A stretch of DNA of 59,264 nt from a virus, in the IMG/VR virus record IMGVR_UViG_3300036832_000931, positions 1 through 59,264 of that record, one strand, 5' to 3'. Position 1 is the first letter of the stretch. The number at the start of each line of letters is the position of its first letter. Below the pieces are notes generated by a model. That model was not told where the DNA came from. It saw only the letters and a list, made by a program, of their open reading frames with translations, and did not search any database. The translations under genes and the position numbers were made by a program. Below are positions 21,927 to 31,052 of the stretch, piece after piece.

Positions 21927-22385
21927 GTGAAAAAGCTAGTCCTGACTCCCGCTAGGGGGTTCGTGCGAACATCCAAAAAAGGGGTGTGGCAACCCAAAGA
22001 GTCCACCAGTCAATCCCAAGTGTTCGACTGGGCTAGGTGGGCACGGGGGCGTTATCCCGAACTCGATCTGATGTTCGCCGTCCCGAACGGATTTCCCCTC
22101 CACGGTCCTCAGCGTTTTGCCGTGGTCAATTATATGAAAGCGCAGGGGCTCAAGAACGGCGTGCCCGACATCAGCTTGCCCATCGCCCGCGGCGGATTCT
22201 TCCACAAATGGATCGAGATGAAGGTCAAAGGCGGGCGACTGAGTGAGGCACAGGAGGTCTGGATCCAAGCGCTCCGTAACGCCGGCGGGGACGTCTCAAT
22301 TTGCGAGTCGTTCGAGGAAGCGGTGGCTGATCTGGAAGGCTATCTTCAGTTGCCGAACACGCTCTCGTTCAGTGAAACGAATTAG
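21927..22385 (+). CDS. VRR-NUC domain endonuclease (152 aa)
   Basis: The VRR-NUC fold (a PD-(D/E)XK branch) is clear: VPNGF, then NGVPDISLPIARGGF with the metal-binding Asp, WIEMKVKGGRLSEAQ (E-x-K) and a C-terminal helix. Related phage proteins act on DNA junctions or flaps. GTG 21927 is used here; GTG 21963, behind AGGGGG, is a better-supported alternative. The end (FSETN) reads through a deleted repeat remnant (GTTC joined to AGTGAAAC). Overlaps the converging gene by 17 nt. Confidence 0.85.
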   Translation: MKKLVLTPARGFVRTSKKGVWQPKESTSQSQVFDWARWARGRYPELDLMFAVPNGFPLHGPQRFAVVNYMKAQGLKNGVPDISLPIARGGFFHKWIEMKVKGGRLSEAQEVWIQALRNAGGDVSICESFEEAVADLEGYLQLPNTLSFSETN

Positions 22386-23409
22386 TCATCGCTTCGAGAC
22401 GCTCGCGCGCAGAAGCCTGCAGCGTGAGCATATTAATCTCCATTGGATCGGTGATTGGCAGTTGCTCCGGATTAACTGGAAGCTGCGACTTCGGCATCTT
22501 GGCCTCGGTGGCAGCATCCCAGCGGTTCTGCTCGTTAAGCAGCGCGAGTTCCCACCACTGCGCGAGTTTGTGCGCGATCGGAGGGAACAGGCACGAACTT
22601 TTACCCGCGAGCACATGATCCTCCCACTCGGTCTTGCTCGCGTTAATGCTGTAATAAGCGCACATTGCTGAGAATGAGTGGAATTGCCAGCCATACAAGA
22701 TGACCGGCAATTCGATACTCCTCCGCTGTTGGGCGCGCTGGCGATGGTGGCGAGCGTAGGCTCTGGCGTGTGCGAGGGCACCTTCTAGGCCTTCCTGTTT
22801 GATCCACCGCCTCACGACTCCCGGCGCTAGCCGGTAACGCCGACGCAGTTCACGAACAAACGCCACGAGACTGGGATAGGTGGTCCCATCGACAAGGATC
22901 CGGCTCCGTTCGACATCGCGCCGGAGCTGTTCGACATTATTGCCATTGGCACATAGTCGCGAATCAATCGTAGAGACTGGAAGACCGAGCCGAGGGGACA
23001 ATTCCCGAGCCAGCGCGCTGCGACTTAGTTCTCGTCCTTCGAACATGATGACGCGTGTCGGAGAAACACCGCGGCGGCGCGATGTCCGGTGCGTTTGACA
23101 CCACCGCAGCGCAGCATCGCCATCGCCATCATGATTTCGAATAATCGCTTTGAGCCATTTGACGCTGCGACCGGTAGATTGCGCTAATTCCTGAGCGGCC
23201 ACTTGCAAGGAAGGATATTCTCGACCGTTATACGTAATAGTACGTCGGTGGCGTTTCGGTTGCTGTTCGGACACGGCGTCACCGTCACCGTTTTGTGCCT
23301 TGAGAAGCTGATGGAGCCGCCGGAGACTCAGCCCAGTCTCCGGCTCCAGAAGCTTGGCGACGGCTTGAAGGGAGGTATATTGCTGACCCTTGTATGTTGC
23401 GCCGCGCAT
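22369..23409 (-). CDS. Modular repeat protein, probably DNA-binding (346 aa)
   Basis: At least three to four modules of about 45-60 residues share the plan Y-x-G-R-E-Y-x-S-L-x-x-x-A-x-x-L...G-x-S-x-x-x-L: YKGQQYTSLQAVAKLLEPET, YNGREYPSLQVAAQELAQST, a diverged FEGRELSRSALARELSPRLG, and VDGTTYPSLVAFVRELRRRY. The design resembles NUMOD-type DNA-binding repeats attached to homing nucleases, but no nuclease motif is visible. ATG 23409 directly follows the stop of the upstream gene (TAAATG). Confidence 0.6.
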   Translation of the reverse strand: MRGATYKGQQYTSLQAVAKLLEPETGLSLRRLHQLLKAQNGDGDAVSEQQPKRHRRTITYNGREYPSLQVAAQELAQSTGRSVKWLKAIIRNHDGDGDAALRWCQTHRTSRRRGVSPTRVIMFEGRELSRSALARELSPRLGLPVSTIDSRLCANGNNVEQLRRDVERSRILVDGTTYPSLVAFVRELRRRYRLAPGVVRRWIKQEGLEGALAHARAYARHHRQRAQQRRSIELPVILYGWQFHSFSAMCAYYSINASKTEWEDHVLAGKSSCLFPPIAHKLAQWWELALLNEQNRWDAATEAKMPKSQLPVNPEQLPITDPMEINMLTLQASARERLEAMTNSFH

Positions 23410-24612
23410 TTAAACAGACAGCTGTTCGAACGCCGATCCCGCGGCCGGAGCTGCGGGGACGACCCGGCGGCGGCGGGCGAGCACATCACGCTCCCGACGC
23501 TCGGCCGCCTTACGCTCAGCCGCTTTGTTCCTGGCCCGAACGGCCGTCTGGTGAACGGCGTTGAGCTCCTCACGAAGCACCGGATTGAAGGTCGCGATCA
23601 CTCGCTGATCCGTCGGAAATTTATCTGCTTTGAAATCGCGCGCCGTCTTCCACCCCTCATAAGCATTGAGCACGTTCGCGAGCACCATCAAGTCGCGCTG
23701 ATCTCCTGTAATCTTGATCTTTTGCTTCTCGTTTTTAGAGAGGAGTTGATTTTCGACCATTTTTATAGCGTAAAACGCGTCCATCAAACCGTCCATGTAA
23801 GCACCTTTTTCAGTTTGCAACTTCTCGAGGAACTCTCTCCCGCGTTCTCCATCGCGGTGCAGAACTGACAGATAACCAGCGATGAAAGCTGAGCCTAAAG
23901 GCATTTCCGACTTCGTGGGCGCGAGTGCATCAAGTGCTTCGAGCGCTGGTTTGAAATAATGAACGCTGGCGAGCAGCGGCAAACTTCGATGGACTTGCTG
24001 ATAGATAGGATCTGGATTCTCTTTCGCGAGCAACACTTCGCGAAATTCACTCATCACGGTACTGCCGCACACCGTTGCAGCGAGCTGCAGCACTTTACTC
24101 AGTCCACTTGCTTGACGCAGCCACCACCAGTTCGGGGTGATTTTCGCTACCCGAACCGTCGTCTGGTTCATATCTCTTCTAGCTTTAACCGCAATCAACG
24201 AATCTAAAGCATTGTAAGCCTTCGTTGCAGCGGCCATGTCGGTAGCAGCATAGACCGTAGTGCGTACGGTCGCCGGAGCCGGGATCCCCTCGAGACTCCA
24301 GACGTGGGTTCGCGTATGACCATTAAGTTTGTGTCCGCGTCGGCTGAATGCATCGTCGTGACTTGCATGCCACAAGCTGCTCAGGGATTCGATCGTATCG
24401 CCCTGCTCCGGTCTGCCGATCAGAATGGCGGCGACTTCCCGATGCTGGTCCAGAGGTTCATCGAGCACGCCTGAACTTATGAGTCTCGCAGCGTGCAAAA
24501 CAGTCTGCCGCTGGGCTGGATGGTCTGGCAACGCTGTGAACGTCCCAAGGGGCAGATCCTTGATCGTCTCCAAGTGAAGGATGTGGGGATTTGCAACAAA
24601 CGGAGCTGTCAT
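23410..24612 (-). CDS. ParB-like protein (400 aa)
   Basis: Start at ATG 24612, behind GGAGGAAAC. Residues about 20-125 contain VAAILIGRPEQGD and HKLNGHTRTHVW, resembling the GHTR box of ParB/Srx-type phage proteins that bind nucleotide and DNA. The C-terminus is basic (ERKAAERRERDVLARRRR). Possible partition or regulatory role; the link to ParB is weak. Confidence 0.5.
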   Translation of the reverse strand: MTAPFVANPHILHLETIKDLPLGTFTALPDHPAQRQTVLHAARLISSGVLDEPLDQHREVAAILIGRPEQGDTIESLSSLWHASHDDAFSRRGHKLNGHTRTHVWSLEGIPAPATVRTTVYAATDMAAATKAYNALDSLIAVKARRDMNQTTVRVAKITPNWWWLRQASGLSKVLQLAATVCGSTVMSEFREVLLAKENPDPIYQQVHRSLPLLASVHYFKPALEALDALAPTKSEMPLGSAFIAGYLSVLHRDGERGREFLEKLQTEKGAYMDGLMDAFYAIKMVENQLLSKNEKQKIKITGDQRDLMVLANVLNAYEGWKTARDFKADKFPTDQRVIATFNPVLREELNAVHQTAVRARNKAAERKAAERRERDVLARRRRVVPAAPAAGSAFEQLSV

Positions 24613-24755
24613 GTTTCCTCCAGCGCCTTTTCGAGGCTGCAACTTTGGTTTGACGTGCTGTTCTGCGCGCCGAGCGGACTATACGCCTTTGCGATAAAAT
24701 ATTACAATAGCGAGTGCCAGTGATCGAATAATTGGGTGGGAAAGCGGATGTGACG

Positions 24756-25013
24756 ATGAGATACGGCATGATCACAGGAGCTCAGATTCGTGCGGCTCGT
24801 GCCCTGCTTGGGTGGACGGCTACCGATCTGGCTGAAAAATCCGGCGTCAGCTATGCGTCGATCCAGCGCGCGGAGGCAGTCAACGGCGTCAGCACGATGC
24901 GGGCAAAGAATCTTTACGCTTTACAGCGCGCGCTTGAGGACGGTGGAGTGATCTTCCTTGGCGCTAGCGATAACGGTGGCGATGGATTGCGGCTGAAGTG
25001 TGAACTAAGTTAA
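24756..25013 (+). CDS. XRE-family helix-turn-helix regulator (85 aa)
   Basis: ATG 24756. The sequence GAQIRAARALLGWTATDLAE followed by KSGVSYASIQRAE is a clear HTH_3 domain, with a short C-terminal strand region (GVIFLG). It is the lone rightward gene between two leftward blocks and faces the ParB-like gene across an AT-rich 140 bp (TAAAATATTACAATA near 24697), so it may control that promoter. Its TAA overlaps the converging 43-aa gene. Confidence 0.8.
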   Translation: MRYGMITGAQIRAARALLGWTATDLAEKSGVSYASIQRAEAVNGVSTMRAKNLYALQRALEDGGVIFLGASDNGGDGLRLKCELS

Positions 25014-25141
25014 GGTTCAGGGGGGCAGCGGTATTTCTCGTTCCACGCGACATACCACGCGAATGCGATCACGGTCACCACTCCACCGACGAAGCCGAAG
25101 ATACAGCCCAACACCAGACCGTCTATAAACGGTGTCATCAT
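25010..25141 (-). CDS. Small membrane protein (43 aa)
   Basis: ATG 25141 (or 25138) follows AAGGGGGGGCACTGCC. One long hydrophobic stretch (LVLGCIFGFVGGVVTVIAFA) then a short polar tail. Downstream end of the tail operon, where holins often lie, but no proof. Its stop overlaps the opposite stop at 25011-25013. Confidence 0.5.
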   Translation of the reverse strand: MMTPFIDGLVLGCIFGFVGGVVTVIAFAWYVAWNEKYRCPPEP

Positions 25142-25165
25142 GGCAGTGCCCCCCCTTGGGCTATT

Positions 25166-25546
25166 TTAGGCGGTCTTCTCTCCCACTACTTCCTCGATCA
25201 CCAATCCAGCCACTACCGGTGAATAGGCAGCTGCAGTCAGTTGTGAGGCGACCGCGATCAAATGCACCCACTGATCGCGTCCTACATCGCCGGCATACTG
25301 CAACAGCGCGGTATGGAACTGTGCGAAGCTCTTCCACACCACTTTCTCGGTGGGTGACAGCACCATCTCCGGTGCTTTCGGTGCAACGATGGAGATGCGC
25401 GGGCGGTTAATTGGTGGACGATCCTGCAACGAAATCAGTTCCCGTTGCAGCCGCTGGAGTTCCTGCTGAAAAGGGGTATCCGGCAGTGCCTGCTGGAGTT
25501 CGAGGATCTGCCGCTGCAATTCTTCGAGTTGGACTTTCATGCTCAT
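25166..25546 (-). CDS. Tail-associated coiled-coil protein (126 aa)
   Basis: N-terminal coiled coil (LEELQRQILELQQAL) followed by a module VVWKSFAQFHTALLQYAGDV...DQWVHLIAVASQLTAA. The same module occurs in 28174-28533 and 29892-31052. Overlaps the large tail spike by 4 nt (ATGA). Probably a fibre accessory or assembly protein. Confidence 0.6.
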   Translation of the reverse strand: MSMKVQLEELQRQILELQQALPDTPFQQELQRLQRELISLQDRPPINRPRISIVAPKAPEMVLSPTEKVVWKSFAQFHTALLQYAGDVGRDQWVHLIAVASQLTAAAYSPVVAGLVIEEVVGEKTA

Positions 25547-27999
25547 GATTTCTTCTTCTCCACAGCGGCGAGCCGCTTATCGATTTCTTTAAGTGCATTC
25601 ACCATCAAAGTGAATATCGCGGATTCGGCAATGCCCAGCGTTGGGTCGTCCGACTCGAGTCCGCCTGAACCGTCAGCCAACTTCTCCCCAATCACCACTA
25701 CTGCTTCAGGCAGCACCGATTTTACATCCTGTGCGGAGAAGCCAACCTCACGGGCCCGTAATTTACCGTCAGGATTGGAGCGCTGAAACATGATCGGCTT
25801 CAGTTGCTTGATCACCTCAAGGCCGCGCGCTTCCGGCTCCACGTTTTTCTTGAAGCGGATATCGCAGATGTTCTGATAAGCCCCAAGCCCGCCGACCGGT
25901 CCTGTTGGATTGTACGAGAGCAGGTCGCTGGGGCGCATGTGCCACAGCGCACCGTTATTGACAATGAAAGACGATGCGGTTTGACCGGCAACACCGTAGG
26001 CCCAATAAGTATTGGCTGGTATGCCCGCCGCTACGAGAGAATAGCTTCTCCCGACGATTGACCCATCTGCATTTACGGAAGCTACCAGTGCGGGGCTAAA
26101 GCCACTCCCCACCGTCAATCCCGAATTAACGTAAAATTGAAAGTTTCCACCATTACCCGAGAAAACCATCGCGCTCGTGGCATTGGCAATCCAACTAACG
26201 CCGTTATAATAAGCCCCGGTGGCCAGATTTACGTTGTTGGCGACGACTGAGGTAAGCGTAGCCGCTGCAGTCGAAGCACCACTGCTGGCTCCTATATAAA
26301 TTTGGCTAGCGCCGACCGCCGTACCTGCAATCACCCCGTAACTGCCGCTGACCGTACCGGTAACGGCCAAGCCATTCAGGTTCAAGGCCATTGCGAGACT
26401 GGGGCTATATGTACTACCAGCACTCAAAGCTTGATTCAGGAAAATCGAGAAGGCTGCGGCGTTGGCCGGGAAGTTGAATATCGCTGCATTGGCATTTGTC
26501 GCCATCCACGCTGCGCCGGTGGAGTAGGCCCCGGTTGATAGGTTGAACGCACCGCTGATCCCAGGGACATAATTGATAGCTGCCGTGGGCTGAAAGCCAC
26601 TGGTCTGGAACAGTACGCAGGGCGTAGTCGTCTGGCCGCAGATGAGCACGTTGCCGCCCACCTGGGGATTCCCGCCCGTCCGCGCGTAGCCGATGCCTAG
26701 TCCCGTTACGTTCTGATAGCCGTAGACGAATCCAGCAACACCGTTATTACCCCCCGCCGTAACGATTGAGCTGCCATCGGGGAGCGTGACGGTGCCAGTG
26801 AAGGTCGGGGATGCCAAGGGCGCGTAGTTGTTCTGCCCCGAGGCAGGATTTGTCAACGGAGCGGCATTGGCCAGTACAAACTGAGTAGTGCTTAGCTGTG
26901 TAGTATTCGTTCCAACCGTGGCAGTAGGCGCAGTCGGGGTACCGGTAAAGGTCGGGCTGGCTGTAGGAGCTGCTCCGAGTGAGGTCAATGCAGACGGGGC
27001 AGTAGTCGCAGCGGTCCCACCATTCGCAACGCTAAGAGGAATAGCTGCGGTAGCCAATCCACTAAAAGCTGTCCCGTTGGTTTTGGTAACAACGAGTGAG
27101 CCAATGTTGCTAATCGTTCCATCGCCCGAGATCGTCTGTGGGGTAAAGCTGGTGCCGCTCTGGGCGATCCAAATCTGCCCCAAGGTAGGGGCGGTGCCGC
27201 TGCCCGACCCACCGTTGGCCACCGATAGAGGAATGGACGCCGTAGCGAGTGCGGTAAACGCAACCCCAGCAGTCTTGGTAATGGTCAGAGTTCCCGAACT
27301 ATTGAGCGTTCCATCACCCGCTATCGTCTGGGGAACAAAGGTGGTGCCGTTTGCCGCGATATGAATCTGTCCCGACGCAGGCGCGGTGCCATTGCCCGAC
27401 CCGCCGTTAGCCACGGAGAGAGGAACGGTTGCTGTAGCGAGTGCGGTAAACGCAGTCCCCTGAGTCCTTGTAACGGTCAGCGCCCCCGCACTGGTGATCG
27501 TCCCGTCACCGCCCAGCGTTACCGGTGCGATTGAGGTGCCTGACTGCGCGATCTCTATTTGACCGGCGGTGGGAGCGGTGGTGTTTCCGGTACCACCGTT
27601 TGCGATCGTAACCGGACTCGTCAGTGAGATCGTGCCAGTGGTGGTTATGACGCCACCGGCTAGACCAGCCCCCGCGGTAATACTGGTGACTGTGCCGCTG
27701 CCACCGCCACCAGCCGATGAAACGGCAGCCCACGTACTGCCATTCCAGACCATCAACTGACCAGTCGTGGTGTTGTACCAGAGATCACCCGTCGCCGGAG
27801 TAGCTGGGGCCGCGGTCCCGGCAGCGGAGGACGCATTCAGGCGGATCTGTCCTGCAGCGGCGATACTGGTTGGGACACCGCACCACAAACGCGGCGGCTG
27901 GGTCGCCATCTCTACCGCCAGTTCGCCTTGGGCGAGACCTGACGGAGCCTGATTGGCTGTCGCCGTGCGATAAATCTGGATGGCGGTGAGATGAGCCAT
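25543..27999 (-). CDS. Tail fibre with C-terminal peptidase S74 chaperone (818 aa)
   Basis: About residues 1-60 may attach to the tail. Residues about 130-340 hold three to four tandem copies of a 45-50-aa unit with PLSVANGGSGNGTAPASGQI, typical of collagen-free fibre shafts. The middle is beta-rich. The end (ICDIRFKKNVEPEARGLEVI, then EVGFSAQDVKSVLPEAV) is an S74 intramolecular chaperone, which trimerises fibres and then cuts itself off. It shares GQNNYAPL and PTAPTA..GTNTTQL segments with 29892-31052. Host recognition is its likely job. Confidence 0.85.
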   Translation of the reverse strand: MAHLTAIQIYRTATANQAPSGLAQGELAVEMATQPPRLWCGVPTSIAAAGQIRLNASSAAGTAAPATPATGDLWYNTTTGQLMVWNGSTWAAVSSAGGGGSGTVTSITAGAGLAGGVITTTGTISLTSPVTIANGGTGNTTAPTAGQIEIAQSGTSIAPVTLGGDGTITSAGALTVTRTQGTAFTALATATVPLSVANGGSGNGTAPASGQIHIAANGTTFVPQTIAGDGTLNSSGTLTITKTAGVAFTALATASIPLSVANGGSGSGTAPTLGQIWIAQSGTSFTPQTISGDGTISNIGSLVVTKTNGTAFSGLATAAIPLSVANGGTAATTAPSALTSLGAAPTASPTFTGTPTAPTATVGTNTTQLSTTQFVLANAAPLTNPASGQNNYAPLASPTFTGTVTLPDGSSIVTAGGNNGVAGFVYGYQNVTGLGIGYARTGGNPQVGGNVLICGQTTTPCVLFQTSGFQPTAAINYVPGISGAFNLSTGAYSTGAAWMATNANAAIFNFPANAAAFSIFLNQALSAGSTYSPSLAMALNLNGLAVTGTVSGSYGVIAGTAVGASQIYIGASSGASTAAATLTSVVANNVNLATGAYYNGVSWIANATSAMVFSGNGGNFQFYVNSGLTVGSGFSPALVASVNADGSIVGRSYSLVAAGIPANTYWAYGVAGQTASSFIVNNGALWHMRPSDLLSYNPTGPVGGLGAYQNICDIRFKKNVEPEARGLEVIKQLKPIMFQRSNPDGKLRAREVGFSAQDVKSVLPEAVVVIGEKLADGSGGLESDDPTLGIAESAIFTLMVNALKEIDKRLAAVEKKKS

Positions 28000-28003
28000 T
28001 AAC

Positions 28004-28174
28004 TTATTCCTTCATTACCACGCCATTAGCTGGCAATGCGTCAGCAGGTAGTTGTGGCTTCGCCTGCTCCATAATGGCGTTAATCAGGGGCATCGCACGT
28101 TTGATCGATTGATCCCCCAGCATGTCCAAAATCTGGTTCCATTGTTCAACGGTTAGTTTGATCGTTATTTCCAT
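28004..28174 (-). CDS. Small tail-cluster protein (56 aa)
   Basis: ATG 28174 overlaps the preceding stop (TAATG) and has GGGGGAAC upstream. Short amphipathic helices (VEQWNQILDMLGDQSI). It lies between two fibre genes; function unknown. Confidence 0.55.
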   Translation of the reverse strand: MEITIKLTVEQWNQILDMLGDQSIKRAMPLINAIMEQAKPQLPADALPANGVVMKE

Positions 28175-28533
28175 TAGAATGTTCCCCCGTCGATCGGGCT
28201 TAGTAATTGCCAACTCGCAGTTGCACCATTTCTAACGTAGGGTTGCGATGCTCCGGTTGGGGCCTCCCCTAGACCCCCCGCTGGTCCAGGCGGCCCTTGT
28301 GCTGGCACTCCGGTATCGGTGGTACCAACAAACCAATTGCCGTTGGGGCCGATATATGGGCTCTCGGAAACTCCGGCGGTCAGATGCGCAGCGACATCCA
28401 GAATGCGGTAGTACTGATCCTGATTCAGCTCGCCCAGTACGGAGGTGAGCTTGGTCAGCATGTACATAAAGGTGTCCCAAGTATTTTGCTCGTCAGCCGG
28501 CAGAGGCGCTCGGGGAATTGCTGCTGCTGCCAT
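28174..28533 (-). CDS. Tail-associated protein with DQY module (119 aa)
   Basis: ATG 28533 follows GCTGAGGTGAAAC. The N-terminal half (NTWDTFMYMLTKLTSVLGEL...DQYYRILDVAAHLTAG) matches the module in 25166-25546 and 29892-31052; the rest is Gly/Pro-rich (GPPGPAGG, collagen-like). Likely a fibre component. Confidence 0.6.
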   Translation of the reverse strand: MAAAAIPRAPLPADEQNTWDTFMYMLTKLTSVLGELNQDQYYRILDVAAHLTAGVSESPYIGPNGNWFVGTTDTGVPAQGPPGPAGGLGEAPTGASQPYVRNGATASWQLLSPIDGGTF

Positions 28534-28541
28534 GTTTCACC

Positions 28542-29882
28542 TCAGCGTATCGGGACAACTATAGTCGGCTGCTTTGCTGTCGTCGCTGCTGCTACGGCTC
28601 CGAGGGCTATCTGGAACGCTTCTGTGGTGGTCGGATTACTTAAGATTGCAGTGCGCGTCGAGGTTGTCCCGGCCGCCACCTGCGTAAAAACCGTAGCATT
28701 GCATTTCTGGAATTGCATCGCACGGAGAGTAGGAACCCCGTTGTTATTACGGAACACGAGGGAGTCGGTCGTCGGAAGGCCCGTTGCGAAGTAGTTATTG
28801 GTCGCACGCCACATCGCGACGATGAGCGCGTTCGCCGTTGTGGTCGTGACCGTAGGCGTTACGCTGTTTGTCGCGCTCGCGTTATCGACGTTGGCAAAGG
28901 CGTTTTGCAGAATGCCGCCGCCGGTATCGTGATAGACCGCGAGGAGACTGCAACTGAACGTGGGTGAGCCGGATGCCACGCTCCAGTTGTAACTGGCTGG
29001 CTCAGATCCGCTCGCCACTTTCCAATAGATCGACAGCGTGTATTGGAAGCTCGCATCGTTGTGATCGCCAAAGAGCCGAGTCCAACCAGATGGCGCAGTT
29101 ATGGTCGCGTTGGCAGTCTCGGGCGTAACCATCGCAATCATCATATCGCCCGCGATGATATTGGTCGGTACCGGCACCGGAAGCGAGGTGATGCCAGCCC
29201 CACCGTTATCCTCCCACCGCGCGGCGCGAATACCTAAAGGCTGTGTCGTCTTGGTGCCGGAATTGTAAAGCGACAGTCTCATCACCGCCCAATTGCGTGC
29301 AGCCGTATCGGTAATCGTAGGGGTCGGCGTAGCCGTGTTCTTTTTAACCGGGATTAGCTGACAGTAGCCATTGCCTGAGCCGCCGCCCGCGCCATTATCG
29401 GCGAAATAACCCAAGGCCGGAACGGTTGGTGCGTTCAGTGAAGGGCCGGAAAAGATACTCAACACCAGTTCATACTGGTCATTAGTAGTATCGTTCGGCG
29501 TAAAGGCCGGCATCGTAACGGTCGTACTCGAGTTCTGTATGGCCGTGACAAAAGTGCCAAAACTTGCCGTACCGCCACCCGTATCGTAGTACGTCATCAT
29601 CATCGCGCCACCGGTACCGCTGGGTGTCGTATAGGTATAACTCGCTGGCTCTGATGCCGCCCGCCGCCAGAACACGCCCAGGGCGTAATTACTTGAGGTA
29701 GCCTGCCCGATCTTGGTCCAGCCCGAGGCTGGTCCAGTAATCGTTCCCGCCGAGTTATTGCAGATCATCAGGATGAGCAGATCGCCGTTCTGCGTGCTCG
29801 TTGGCACGTTGATCGGACCGACATTTGAGCCGCCTGAATTGGCGCTGTCAGCCGTCGTTCCGGTACGTAAGGCAATTGCCAT
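28542..29882 (-). CDS. Tail/appendage protein with duplicated domain (446 aa)
   Basis: Two copies of a domain of about 190 aa in tandem: one has GDLLILMICNNSAGTI, SGWTKIG and YYDTGGG; the other GDMMIAMVTPETANATI, SGWTRLF and VYHDTGGG. Both look like beta-sandwiches (SEPASY near the end of each). This type recurs in phage appendages and probably binds carbohydrate. Follows the fibre gene 29892-31052 with a 9-nt gap. Confidence 0.65.
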   Translation of the reverse strand: MAIALRTGTTADSANSGGSNVGPINVPTSTQNGDLLILMICNNSAGTITGPASGWTKIGQATSSNYALGVFWRRAASEPASYTYTTPSGTGGAMMMTYYDTGGGTASFGTFVTAIQNSSTTVTMPAFTPNDTTNDQYELVLSIFSGPSLNAPTVPALGYFADNGAGGGSGNGYCQLIPVKKNTATPTPTITDTAARNWAVMRLSLYNSGTKTTQPLGIRAARWEDNGGAGITSLPVPVPTNIIAGDMMIAMVTPETANATITAPSGWTRLFGDHNDASFQYTLSIYWKVASGSEPASYNWSVASGSPTFSCSLLAVYHDTGGGILQNAFANVDNASATNSVTPTVTTTTANALIVAMWRATNNYFATGLPTTDSLVFRNNNGVPTLRAMQFQKCNATVFTQVAAGTTSTRTAILSNPTTTEAFQIALGAVAAATTAKQPTIVVPIR

Positions 29883-29891
29883 TTCTGATCC

Positions 29892-31052
29892 CTACCGCGT
29901 GCCGACAAACGTGATCTTCACGCCTGCGAGCGTGCTGTCCGCAGCGGTTGGTGCGACTAGTTGGAGTACGTCACCCGCGTTGAACGTGGTCGCCGCGAAG
30001 CTTTGGAACGTACCCGTCGCACTGGCCGCGAAGCGCACCGTGCCGATACTCGAGCCGTTCTTATTTGCCGTGCATGAGACGGTACCGGTCGAGGCGGCGT
30101 CGGCTAGCGCGTAGCTGCCGGTCATATTCGCCGGGAAACTCACTGTACGCGGGAAGATGTACTCACCGATGATCTGCGAGTTGGAATAAGTACCCGCCAG
30201 ATATATGCCGAGATCGTATGGCCCAGTCGCTGGTGGGTTAGCCAAGACAAAAGCGGTGGTGGCTAATTGGGTAGTATTGGTGCCGGGGGCGGCAGTTGGA
30301 GCGGTCGGAACGCCGGTAAACGCAGGGCTGCTGAAGATGCTGACGCCGTTCAGTTGATAGGTACCGGTGGTGATGTTGATGCCGGTGGCCGGAGGGAGAG
30401 CCCCAGGGGTAGTACCGATCTGCAGGGCCGGGAGCCGATAGATACCGGTCTTGTCCCAGATTGCGTCCAAGGTGGGGGTAGTCTGAACCTGGAGGTAGCA
30501 ACCAAAATTGTAGCTATCGACGAGGATGTAAGCGTTTGTAGTATCGAGAGTAATTGCGCTGATATCGACGATGCCCCCGTTGGACCAGTACCCCCCATCA
30601 GGAAAAGTCGCCCAAGTGGTGAAGGTGGGCCGATCGAGGGGCGCGTAGTTGTTCTGTCCAAATGGAGGGTTAATCAGTGGAGCTCCCCCACCGCCGCTGC
30701 CGCCACCACCGCCATCAGACAACGTCAGGGTCGCCGCGATCTCGGCCATATAGAGGTACTGATCACGGTTGGGCCAGCCAAAGGTCTGATATATGGCGGT
30801 GAGAAAACTCCAGAACTCGTCCCATCGGGCTTGCAGGCCAGCTGGCAGGTTGACGGGTGGTGGAGTCGGGTTGACGGTGATGATGTCCTGCGTCGGTGCC
30901 ACCGGAACGGACGGCCGCATCTGGTTAAGCGCCGCCGCTACTCTGCCCAAGTCCGGTAACGCGAGACCCTCTCGCCCGATCTCGGCATCGACGTTGCTGA
31001 TCTGGCGAAGAACTTCTTGGATCTTCTGAGCGATGTCGTTCTTGCGGTTCAT
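29892..31052 (-). CDS. Tail fibre protein (386 aa)
   Basis: N-terminal coiled coil, then the DQY module (WDEFWSFLTAIYQTFGWPNR...DQYLYMAEIAATLT), a Gly-rich linker (GGGGGSGGGG), GQNNYAPLDRPTFT, and a C-terminal beta domain. The PTAPTAAPGTNTTQLATTAF segment matches 25543-27999, so the two fibres share interchangeable parts. Overlaps the next gene upstream by 4 nt. Confidence 0.7.
   Translation of the reverse strand: MNRKNDIAQKIQEVLRQISNVDAEIGREGLALPDLGRVAAALNQMRPSVPVAPTQDIITVNPTPPPVNLPAGLQARWDEFWSFLTAIYQTFGWPNRDQYLYMAEIAATLTLSDGGGGGSGGGGAPLINPPFGQNNYAPLDRPTFTTWATFPDGGYWSNGGIVDISAITLDTTNAYILVDSYNFGCYLQVQTTPTLDAIWDKTGIYRLPALQIGTTPGALPPATGINITTGTYQLNGVSIFSSPAFTGVPTAPTAAPGTNTTQLATTAFVLANPPATGPYDLGIYLAGTYSNSQIIGEYIFPRTVSFPANMTGSYALADAASTGTVSCTANKNGSSIGTVRFAASATGTFQSFAATTFNAGDVLQLVAPTAADSTLAGVKITFVGTR

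Noticed and set aside
28531-28550. GAGGTGAAACATG before the gene at 28533 as a repeat remnant
   Set aside because: Only GTGAAAC matches and GAGGTG is a normal ribosome site; chance is the simpler view.
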